Shown here: positions 57,988-64,000 of the stretch, piece by piece
How positions within the stretch are numbered: position 1 is the first letter of the stretch
Layout of the letters: each line of letters opens with the position of its first letter
DNA from: Sulfurimonas sp. HSL3-1
GTDB taxonomy: Bacteria; Campylobacterota; Campylobacteria; Campylobacterales; Sulfurimonadaceae
DNA length: 64,000 nucleotides
Assembly: GCF_039645995.1 (NCBI RefSeq)
Contig: NZ_CP147920.1
Location: forward strand, 682,001 to 746,000
Direction: 5' to 3'
The notes under the pieces: model-generated
Seen by the model: the letters and a program-made list of their open reading frames with translations, nothing else
Told to the model about the DNA's origin: nothing
The model's database searches: none
Translations under genes and position numbers: made by a program

Positions 57988-58032
57988 ATGCCGGGCAGAA
58001 GCGTAACAGCGGTGCAGCACCGCGCGTCGCGT

Positions 58033-58536
58033 TTACTGGATCTTAATATAGGCGAATCCGTCGCGCTGGTCGTCAATGACCTTGACGATGCCGCCGGGGG
58101 TGATCTCCACGTTGTCGGCGATCTGTGACGCTTTGACGTTCTTCTTGTCCATGGTGTTCTGACAGGCGAAAAAGGTAATGTTGTCGCCGCCGAGCAGCTT
58201 GAGGCCGTTAAAGCGTTTGCGCGTCCCTTCGCCTGTCGGCCCGCCGCGTTCCAGGTAGGGTTTGGCCGCGAAGCCGGTCCCTTTGAAGTCCTTCATGAAG
58301 TACTGCAGGCACGGCCCCAGTGCAACGACGTCGATCTCGTACTGGATCAGGTTCTTCTCGTAATATTTTACGGCGTTGTTCAGCGTGTTCAGCATGAGGT
58401 GGACCCTCTGGACGTCGGGGAAATCGCACTGGTAGACGATCTTGACGACGTCATCTTCGTCATCGGCCCAGACCGTCGGTATGAAAAGGGTGAGTGCCAG
58501 TGCGGCTATTATCCGTGTGATCGATACGTTTTTCAT
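58033..58536 (-). CDS. Periplasmic DsrE-like protein (island copy 3)
   Basis: 167 residues: signal peptide (IIAALALTLFIPTVWAD) and a DsrE-like domain. Cysteines occur in VYQCDFP, ALGPCLQYF and ITFFACQNTMDKKN, the last aligned with the conserved Cys of copies 1 and 2. The C-terminal GIVKVIDDQRDGFAYIK matches copy 2 closely. It follows the porin at 58548 by 11 nt and starts after AAAAGGAG, so the two genes form an operon under the repeat-bearing promoter. Confidence 0.75.
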   Translation of the reverse strand: MKNVSITRIIAALALTLFIPTVWADDEDDVVKIVYQCDFPDVQRVHLMLNTLNNAVKYYEKNLIQYEIDVVALGPCLQYFMKDFKGTGFAAKPYLERGGPTGEGTRKRFNGLKLLGGDNITFFACQNTMDKKNVKASQIADNVEITPGGIVKVIDDQRDGFAYIKIQ

Positions 58537-58547
58537 GTTGTCTCCTT

Positions 58548-59954
58548 TTAAAATGCCGCGGTGAGCTGGATGGCGAGGCGATCGCCCATGTTGTCCAGCA
58601 CGTTCTGCGCCGCAGAGTTGCCCGGTGCTTTTGCATCGCGGATCATGTAGTTGAAATCGATCCGCGTCGGGCCGCGGAAACGATAGGAACATCCCAGGGT
58701 GATGGTCTGGAAGTCGCGTTCGCCTTTGGTGTCGTTGGTCAGGCGGTTCATAAAGTCATAGCGGCCGAAAACCTCGAACTGCTTGGGAAAGAGCTCGTAC
58801 TGCAGGTTGAGATAGCCGCCTTCGGCCTTGTTCTCGGTGCCGACGGCAAACTGCAGCTGCCAATCTTCCTGATAGGGGTCCGGGTCTGTGTCCTTGGCGC
58901 CCGTATAGATCATCCCTTCGGCCCACATATATTCCGCTTCCGCCCGCAGGCCGTTTTCGTAGTAGGAGAAGCCGACGCCGTAGCGTTTACGGTCGTGCTT
59001 GACGGGCGTGGTCGTGCCGTTGGCATCGGCGGAGTAGAGCCGCCGCTTGCCGGTCTGCCCCCAGACAAAGAACTTAAGGGCTTCGGTGTAGAAGCCTTTG
59101 CCGGCGCCGAAGTCGTCTTCGAGGGCCAGGTAGCCGTAATGGGTCGCCTGGTGGTCCGAAGCGTTGTGGGAAATCCCCGTACCGTTGCCGTACATGTAGG
59201 CGTAGCTGAGCGTCCACCCCTGACCGAGCGCAAAGGTGTCAAAGAGCTCGATTCCCATGTCCCGGAACGCGGCGATCGGCCGTGTGACGTCGGTACTGGT
59301 GTAGTGTACCGTCGAAGCGCCGCCGGCCGCTTTGCCGGTCTGTGCAGTACCGACATTGGTCACCTGGCGCTCGAGCACCTGCTGGTTCGTCATCGTGGTG
59401 AATTCGATATAGGGGGAGACGAAGACGGCGCGCAGCCCCTCTTCGCTGCCGGGTGTTTTAAACATACCGATGCGCGCATTGAGCCCGGGGACGTGGCGGA
59501 GCGTCACCGATGCGTCGGTGAAGAAGGTGGCGGTATCATGCCCGGCAAGATTGTTGACGGCGTTATTGCCGAACTCCGTCATGAAAAAGTAGTTGACTTT
59601 GTTGTCGTTGTCGGCCATGCCGCGCGCGGCGAGTCTGGCGCGAAAAAGGCTGAACCCCTCCTGGTCGGCTAGATTGGGGTTCAACAACGAGAACGGGGTT
59701 TTGTTGACACCGTTCGGGTCGATGAAGACATCGCCGTAATCTTGCTTGTAGTTGGCCTGGATAAAGCCCCAGACGACGGGCATCTTGTTGCGATAGGGTA
59801 CGACAACCCCTTTGGGCGCGACGGTGTCGGGCTGCGTTCCCTGCAGCATCAGCCAGTTGGCCGCCTCCAGCGACATGGCGCTTAAAAGCAATACTATTAT
59901 TCCTGCTACTCCCCTGAAAAAGGGGCGTATTAAACCGTTTCCTTGCGTGGGCAT
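58548..59954 (-). CDS. Outer-membrane porin (OprO/OprP-like barrel)
   Basis: A 468-residue exported barrel protein: signal peptide (VAGIIVLLLSAMSLEA), strands such as VWGFIQANYKQDYGDVF, SLFRARLAARGMADNDNKVNYFFMTEFG and LNARIGMFKTPGSEEGLR, and a terminal strand DRLAIQLTAAF ending in Phe. It resembles the phosphate-selective porin O/P group, which carries anions. It is the first gene of the sulfur island, with two 11-bp repeats and a -10 in its promoter, so an anion such as thiosulfate or sulfate is a reasonable guess. It is co-transcribed with DsrE copy 3. Confidence 0.75.
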   Translation of the reverse strand: MPTQGNGLIRPFFRGVAGIIVLLLSAMSLEAANWLMLQGTQPDTVAPKGVVVPYRNKMPVVWGFIQANYKQDYGDVFIDPNGVNKTPFSLLNPNLADQEGFSLFRARLAARGMADNDNKVNYFFMTEFGNNAVNNLAGHDTATFFTDASVTLRHVPGLNARIGMFKTPGSEEGLRAVFVSPYIEFTTMTNQQVLERQVTNVGTAQTGKAAGGASTVHYTSTDVTRPIAAFRDMGIELFDTFALGQGWTLSYAYMYGNGTGISHNASDHQATHYGYLALEDDFGAGKGFYTEALKFFVWGQTGKRRLYSADANGTTTPVKHDRKRYGVGFSYYENGLRAEAEYMWAEGMIYTGAKDTDPDPYQEDWQLQFAVGTENKAEGGYLNLQYELFPKQFEVFGRYDFMNRLTNDTKGERDFQTITLGCSYRFRGPTRIDFNYMIRDAKAPGNSAAQNVLDNMGDRLAIQLTAAF

Positions 59955-59983
59955 TTCCCATCCTTTTGATTTGAATGGGCATG

Positions 59984-60017
59984 ATGATAGAACTGGAGTG
60001 TAAAATTAATATAAAAA
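59984..60017 (-). promoter_or_regulatory. Porin promoter: two 11-bp direct repeats plus -10
   Basis: On the minus strand TTTTTATATTA (60017-60007) and ATTTTACACTC (60006-59996) are degenerate copies of the soxX repeat in 11-bp register. They are followed after exactly 6 nt by TATCAT (59989-59984). The -10 lies 30 nt before the porin ATG. Repeat orientation and spacing equal those at soxX and DsrE copy 1. Confidence 0.55.
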
Positions 60018-60200
60018 TTTCGAATATTATTGATATTTTTGTGATTAACTTTTGTTATGGAAGAAAAGTAGTGGTGGGATGGGTCCTATTTGTACATAAG
60101 AATTTCGATTCTTGTCTCGCGCGGGCAAGCGTGACTGAATGTCACCCTTGATTTTGCTGGTGGACTATTGATTTCAAGCCTGTGCTGGTCCTTTGGAACA

Positions 60201-60242
60201 GCGCTAAAGCGCATTGCTGAAAACAACTAAATTGTTTTTCAG
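60201..60242. repeat. Two adjacent hairpins upstream of the radA-flanking palindrome
   Basis: GCGC-TAAA-GCGC (60201-60212), then CTGAAAACAA with TTGTTTTTCAG (60217-60242; one bulged T). They sit in gene-free DNA and may be parts of a larger repeat element. Confidence 0.4.
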
Positions 60243-60296
60243 TGCAACAGCTACGGTTTGTCCTCGCTGCGCTCCGGAATTCCGCTACGCTGCATC

Positions 60297-60374
60297 GTTC
60301 GCCAAAACGCCAAAACAAGGGTACCGCTCGCGTAGCGATGTTTCCTTGAGCAGTTGGCGTTTTTTACGGCGAAC
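60297..60374. repeat. 78-bp nested imperfect palindrome next to the radA stop
   Basis: Four nested stems: GTTCGCC (60297-60303) with GGCGAAC (60368-60374); AACGCCAA (60306-60313) with TTGGCGTT (60354-60361); CAAGG (60316-60320) with CCTTG (60344-60348); CGCT with AGCG (60325-60337). A T-run (60360-60365) follows the inner stem on the plus strand. CGCTACGC at 60283-60290 can also pair with GCGTAGCG at 60330-60337. It begins right after radA and may act as terminator or be an extragenic repeat. Confidence 0.5.
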
Positions 60375-61721
60375 TCACATCCAATCGATCAGTTTGGTGA
60401 CCTCGTCGACGGGGTAGCATTTCACGCCGTGGCTCTGCTGGGGCTTTTTGGCCACCAGTGCCTTGGTGATGCCGTGCATGGCGAGTTCGCGCAGGCGGGT
60501 GTCGAGCTGGAAGACCTCGCGCACGTCCCCCACCAGCGAGACTTCGCCGATGAAGACGGTCTCCTTGGAGACGGTACGGTCGCGGAAGCTGCTGATGATG
60601 GCCGCAAGCACGGCGAGGTCGGCGGCGGTCTCATTGATCTTGATGCCGCCGGTGATGTTGATGAAGACGTCGTAGGAGTTCAGCGGCAGCTCCAGTTTGC
60701 GCTCGAGCAGCGCCAGGAGCATGTTGAGGCGGTTAGTGTCGAAGCCCGTCGCCTGGCGCTTGGGGTTGGAAGCGTGTGATTCGCTGACGAGAGCCTGCAC
60801 TTCCAGGATGATCGGACGCGACCCCTCCATGATAACGGTAAGCGCCGAACCGCTCTGCGCACGGTTTTTGTCGAAAAAGCGCGACCCGATGTCCTTGGCG
60901 CTGACGAGTCCCTCGTTGCGCATTTCGAAAACGCCGATCTCGCTGGTGGGGCCGAAGCGGTTTTTGAACCCGCGCAGGATTCTTAGCTCCTGGGCACTGT
61001 CGCCTTCGAAGTAGAGCACGGTGTCGACCATGTGCTCCAGCACCCGCGGTCCGGCGATGGAGCCCTCTTTGGTGATGTGGCCGATGATGAACACGGCGAT
61101 GCGGCGCTCCTTGGCGAGGCGCATCAGCTCGAAAGTGATCTGGCGGACCTGGGTGACGGAGCCCGGGGCGGAAGTGACCGCCTCACTGTAGAGCGTCTGG
61201 ATGGAGTCGACGATGAGGCATTCGTAGCTGCGGTGGGCCAGCTCGGCAAGCACCTGTTCCAGGCGGATCTCGCTGAGGAGATAGAGGTGGTCGGCGTTGG
61301 CGTCAAGGCGGTTGGCGCGCAGCTTGACCTGACCTTCGCTCTCCTCGCCGGTGACGTAGAGGGTGTTCCGGCCCCCTTTGGCGATGTTGGCGCCGATTTT
61401 GAGCAGCAGGGTCGATTTGCCCACACCGGGACTGCCGCCGATCAGCGTCAGCGATCCGGGAACGACCCCGCCGCCGAGCACCATGTCCAGTTCGACATCG
61501 TCGGAGCTGAAGCGTTCGACCTCGGTGTGGGCGATCTCGTTGATGGGCTGCGCCTTGGCTTTGCCGGTGACGGAGGAGGCAGTCTGTTTGAGCACCTCCT
61601 GCTGCTGTTCACTCAGCTCGACAAGAGAGTCCCAGGTGCCGCAGTTGGGGCACTTGCCCATCCATTTGGCCGAGGTGAAACCGCAGTGCTGGCATTCGAA
61701 GAGGGATTTTTTCTTGGCCAC
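60375..61721 (-). CDS. radA: DNA repair protein RadA (Sms)
   Basis: DnaB-like helicase acting in recombination and repair. 448 residues: zinc finger C10, C13, C24, C27; RecA-like core with GGSPGVGKSTLLLK near residue 95; the RadA-specific GFKNRFGPTSEIGVFEM; then a Lon-type domain with ITGGIKINETAADLAVLAAI. I start at GTG 61721 (AKKKSLFECQHCG) because GGAGG lies 4 nt upstream; an earlier in-frame ATG would add 12 unlikely residues. It is downstream of ftsY on the same strand. Confidence 0.94.
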   Translation of the reverse strand: MAKKKSLFECQHCGFTSAKWMGKCPNCGTWDSLVELSEQQQEVLKQTASSVTGKAKAQPINEIAHTEVERFSSDDVELDMVLGGGVVPGSLTLIGGSPGVGKSTLLLKIGANIAKGGRNTLYVTGEESEGQVKLRANRLDANADHLYLLSEIRLEQVLAELAHRSYECLIVDSIQTLYSEAVTSAPGSVTQVRQITFELMRLAKERRIAVFIIGHITKEGSIAGPRVLEHMVDTVLYFEGDSAQELRILRGFKNRFGPTSEIGVFEMRNEGLVSAKDIGSRFFDKNRAQSGSALTVIMEGSRPIILEVQALVSESHASNPKRQATGFDTNRLNMLLALLERKLELPLNSYDVFINITGGIKINETAADLAVLAAIISSFRDRTVSKETVFIGEVSLVGDVREVFQLDTRLRELAMHGITKALVAKKPQQSHGVKCYPVDEVTKLIDWM

Positions 61722-61809
61722 GATGCCTCCGTATATCCGTATTGTGTGGGAAAGCATAGCATACCGCCGGCGTAGGCGGCCATACTATGACGCAGTGTCA
61801 GAAGGATGC

Positions 61810-62688
61810 TTAGGCCTCCGCCTCAAATATCGGGTCGAGGAAGCCGTCGATGAACTCGAACTTGTTGAAGGGAACGAGGTCGTCGGGCTGCTCGCCGACA
61901 CCGACGAAGAAGATGGGCAGACGCAGTGCGTAGGCGATGGAGAAGATCGAACCCCCCTTGGCCGTGCCGTCGAGCTTGGTGATAATGATGCCGTCGACAT
62001 CGACCATCTCGTTGAAGGCTTTGGCCTGGGCAATGGCGGAGTTGCCCTGGGTGCCGTCGATGATGAGGATCTTGCGGTGCGGGGCACCGGCATGGGCCTT
62101 GTCGCAGATGCGGACGATCTTCTTAAGCTCCTCGGAGAGGTTCGTCTGGGTGTGGAGCCGTCCCGCCGTATCGATGATGACATGCTCGAAACCGCGGGCT
62201 TTGGCGGACTCGATGGCGTCGTAGGCGACGGCGGAGGGGTCGTGCCCCTGGCGCGAGGAGACGATGGGCACGCCCAGGCGGTCGGCCCAGCGGGTCAGCT
62301 GCTCGATGGCCGCGGCACGGAAGGTGTCGGAGGCCCCCAGCAGGACCCGCTCCCCCGCGTTCATGTAGTGCTGTGTCAGCTTGGCGATCGTCGTCGTTTT
62401 GCCCGCGCCGTTGACCCCGATGATGAGGTCGACGAAGGGCTTTTCGTGCTCGGGCTTTTCGTAGTTGGCCCAGGCAAGGGTCGCCATCAGCTTCGATTCA
62501 AGCTGGTCGCGCGTGACGTCGTCGGCGTAGAGCTCGCGCAGGATGATCTCGATGAGATCGTATTCGACATCGGCTTCGAGGAGAATATCCTCGAGCTCAT
62601 CCTTGGGGATACGTTTGCGTTTTTTCGGGGCGACGCTTTTCATCGCCTCCGCGGTCTTCTGCAGCCCTTTTTTGAAAAAACCGAGCAT
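61810..62688 (-). CDS. ftsY: Signal recognition particle receptor FtsY
   Basis: GTPase receptor that docks SRP-ribosome complexes at the membrane. 292 residues, the short NG-domain form with a brief basic N-terminus (FFKKGLQKTAEAMKSVAPKKRKR) and no long acidic A domain. G motifs: GVNGAGKTTTIAKL, DTFRAAAIEQL, DTAGRLHTQTNL, TKLDGTAKGGSI and GVGEQPDDLVPF. It begins 3 nt after the TlpA-like gene. Confidence 0.95.
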   Translation of the reverse strand: MLGFFKKGLQKTAEAMKSVAPKKRKRIPKDELEDILLEADVEYDLIEIILRELYADDVTRDQLESKLMATLAWANYEKPEHEKPFVDLIIGVNGAGKTTTIAKLTQHYMNAGERVLLGASDTFRAAAIEQLTRWADRLGVPIVSSRQGHDPSAVAYDAIESAKARGFEHVIIDTAGRLHTQTNLSEELKKIVRICDKAHAGAPHRKILIIDGTQGNSAIAQAKAFNEMVDVDGIIITKLDGTAKGGSIFSIAYALRLPIFFVGVGEQPDDLVPFNKFEFIDGFLDPIFEAEA

Positions 62689-62691
62689 TGT

Positions 62692-63264
62692 CTATTGCGC
62701 CTCCGCCAGGGCTTTCAGGTCGGACTCGAGCATCTCTTCGGGAACGAGTCCCGAGTAGTATTTGACGAAACGGCCGTTTTTATAGACCACCATGAGGGGG
62801 ATGGGAAAGTCCTGCCCGACGCCGATGGCGCCGGCGACCGCACGGGAGAATTTCTGGTTGTCGGGAGAGTTTACAAGGCTGTACTCAATGCCGATATCCT
62901 CCGCGAAACGCCGGTAGTAGGCGTTGTCGTTCCCCTCTTCGATCGTCACACCGATAATTTTGATCTTGCCCGCCAGTTTTTTTTGCAGGCTGCTCAGGTG
63001 CGGGGCCTCGGCACGGCAGGGCGGACACCAGGTGGCGAAGATGTCGTAGACGACCACCGGTTCGGGGACGCCGCTGATCCGGAAGTCCGCGCCGGATTTG
63101 GTCACTTCGTAGGCAGAACCGTTGATGTCGTTGAGCGTGTAAACGGTTTTGGCGATCAGCGCATCCGCGTCGCCGCTCTGCGCGTCTTTGCTGTCGCTGC
63201 AGCCGCCGAGCATCAGCAGCGCGACAAGTGCGGTTATCGTGAACTGTTTTACCATCATTTTCAT
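62692..63264 (-). CDS. TlpA-family thioredoxin-like lipoprotein
   Basis: 190 residues: lipobox LMLGGC directs it to the outer face of the inner membrane or the outer membrane. A TlpA/ResA thioredoxin domain follows, with the redox pair in FATWCPPCRAEAP and the cis-Pro segment FPIPLMVVY. Such proteins reduce disulfides in the periplasm, for instance during cytochrome c maturation. It is first in the tlpA-ftsY-radA order. Confidence 0.88.
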   Translation of the reverse strand: MKMMVKQFTITALVALLMLGGCSDSKDAQSGDADALIAKTVYTLNDINGSAYEVTKSGADFRISGVPEPVVVYDIFATWCPPCRAEAPHLSSLQKKLAGKIKIIGVTIEEGNDNAYYRRFAEDIGIEYSLVNSPDNQKFSRAVAGAIGVGQDFPIPLMVVYKNGRFVKYYSGLVPEEMLESDLKALAEAQ

Positions 63265-63355
63265 ACCTGTTTGTTAAAATGGCCGATATTATAACCCATC
63301 TCCGGTAAAGCCCCATTATCCGGGCTGCAGGGGGCGGTTCCAAGCGAGGTGTTTT

Positions 63356-63955
63356 ATGACGAAAGCCGCATTCCGCGACATCTGCCTGAACAAGCAGCGG
63401 TCGGTCTGGGAACATAACCGCCTGGAGCGGGACAAACGGCTCTGCGATGCCCTCTACGCGGAAGTGCGTACAAGCGGCGGGAAAGACATTCTGCTCTTCT
63501 GGCCGCTGGGGAGCGAGCCGGACCTTCGGCCGCTGCTGCACCGGCTGCGCCGGGAGGGGTGGAACGTCTATCTGCCTTTTATGGTCGGTGCAAGCTTCCT
63601 GATGGTACCATTTAGATACCCGATGTTCCGTAAAAATTTTGGGATTTACGAGCCGGGATTCAGTAATAGAAACATTAAAAAGATTGATATAGCTGTGGTG
63701 CCAGCCGTCGGGGTTGACGCACAGGCACGCCGCATCGGATTCGGTAAAGGGATGTACGACCGTTTCTTCGCCCGATTGAACAGAAAACCAAAAACGATCT
63801 TTGTTCAACTCGAAGAGTGTATGACAAACGAGAAAATTTGCGATGATTACGATGTTTCGGCTGATGTGCTATTGACACCGTCGGCCCGCTATGAAGCAGC
63901 GGGGACGATACATGATAAACGAAATACTCTCAGGAGGCGCGATCGCCACTATTAG
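63356..63955 (+). CDS. 5-formyltetrahydrofolate cyclo-ligase
   Basis: ATP-dependent conversion of 5-formyl-THF to 5,10-methenyl-THF. 199 residues: the N-terminal FRDICLNKQRSVWEHNRLERDKRL and the signature GFGKGMYDRFFAR with the phosphate-binding loop are clear. DNA around 63600-63720 is more AT-rich than the flanks but the frame is intact. The last 44 bp overlap the start of rny, an arrangement seen in other Campylobacterota. Confidence 0.9.
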   Translation: MTKAAFRDICLNKQRSVWEHNRLERDKRLCDALYAEVRTSGGKDILLFWPLGSEPDLRPLLHRLRREGWNVYLPFMVGASFLMVPFRYPMFRKNFGIYEPGFSNRNIKKIDIAVVPAVGVDAQARRIGFGKGMYDRFFARLNRKPKTIFVQLEECMTNEKICDDYDVSADVLLTPSARYEAAGTIHDKRNTLRRRDRHY

Positions 63956-64000
63956 CGGTGTGGTGGGATTTTTCATTTCGAAAAAGATCACGAGTGCTCA
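63912..64000 (+). CDS. rny: Ribonuclease Y, N-terminal fragment (runs off the window)
   Basis: Only 29 codons are visible: MINEILSGGAIATISGVVGF, then FISKKITSA, a membrane anchor followed by the start of the expected coiled coil. The short hydrophobic anchor and the position directly overlapping the cyclo-ligase gene point to RNase Y (YmdA), the membrane-bound endonuclease that initiates mRNA decay. The catalytic KH and HD domains lie outside the window, so the call rests on context and the anchor. Confidence 0.65.
   Translation, partial: MINEILSGGAIATISGVVGFFISKKITSA

Larger units (their letters stand above)
59955..60374. other. 420-bp gene-free spacer between the porin and radA
   Basis: I see no credible gene. 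The first 65 bp contain the porin promoter. AT-rich sequence follows to about 60070. From about 60200 to 60374 the DNA is packed with inverted repeats and abuts the radA stop codon. Confidence 0.6.

Noticed and set aside
60214-60417. Small open frame across the radA-flanking repeats
   Set aside because: It has no ribosome site, no recognisable domain, and crosses a region made of inverted repeats.
1-64000. CRISPR arrays, insertion sequences with transposase genes, rRNA genes, prophage
   Set aside because: No regularly spaced repeats, no transposase or integrase frames, no rRNA sequence and no phage structural genes were seen.

Overview
The window is GC-rich, tightly packed bacterial chromosome that reads as a sulfur-oxidising, probably autotrophic member of the Campylobacterota (Sulfurimonas/Sulfurovum-like). 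The reasons are the soxXYZAB gene order, an OprD-family porin, an oadGAB carboxylase/decarboxylase set, overlapping MTHFS-rny genes and the tlpA-ftsY-radA order. The genus call is inference; there is no rRNA gene in the window.

Region 1 (about 1-17000) is nitrogen assimilation. A FabF-type ketosynthase and a small hot-dog protein diverge from two TetR-type operators. Then come ferredoxin-type nitrate reductase NasA, a nitrate ABC transporter (NrtA, permease, ATPase), porin copy 1, siroheme synthase CysG, ferredoxin-type nitrite reductase NirA, a formate/nitrite (FNT) channel, cyanase, a PP2C-phosphatase/Ser-Thr-kinase fusion, porin copy 2 and a single-domain globin. The logic is outer-membrane entry, active nitrate import, reduction to nitrite and ammonium with siroheme made on site, cyanate as an extra ammonium source, and NO protection. 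Two promoters share a 17-bp dyad, and both porins share a hairpin leader.

Region 2 (17000-45840) is mostly housekeeping: a P-type cation ATPase, pyrophosphatase with two coupled small membrane proteins, oadGAB, acyltransferases, an FTR-like Fe-S protein, an AT-rich DUF2971 gene beside tRNA-Thr(CGT), a GH15-like protein with glucokinase, a molybdopterin oxidoreductase, argD-tolC-midA-thiS, a secreted DUF11-like protein, and a carbonic anhydrase-acpS-FtsH-like block.

Region 3 (45880-59960) is a sulfur-oxidation island of 15 co-oriented minus-strand genes: porin, DsrE-like protein, a Cache sensor/response regulator/histidine kinase operon, soxXYZAB, an OprD porin, an MBL hydrolase, a thioredoxin-like protein, DsrE, DUF302 and DsrE. 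Three promoters here (porin, soxX, last DsrE) carry two 11-bp direct repeats related to TTTTTACATTG, each exactly 6 nt upstream of a -10 box. That is the geometry of an OmpR/PhoB-type site, and an OmpR-family regulator is encoded in the island. This putative sulfur regulon is the most interesting signal in the window. A 118-bp element with 23-bp perfect inverted ends lies between two of the island genes.

Region 4 (60000-64000) holds radA, ftsY, tlpA, 5-formyltetrahydrofolate cyclo-ligase and the start of rny, next to a block of nested inverted repeats.
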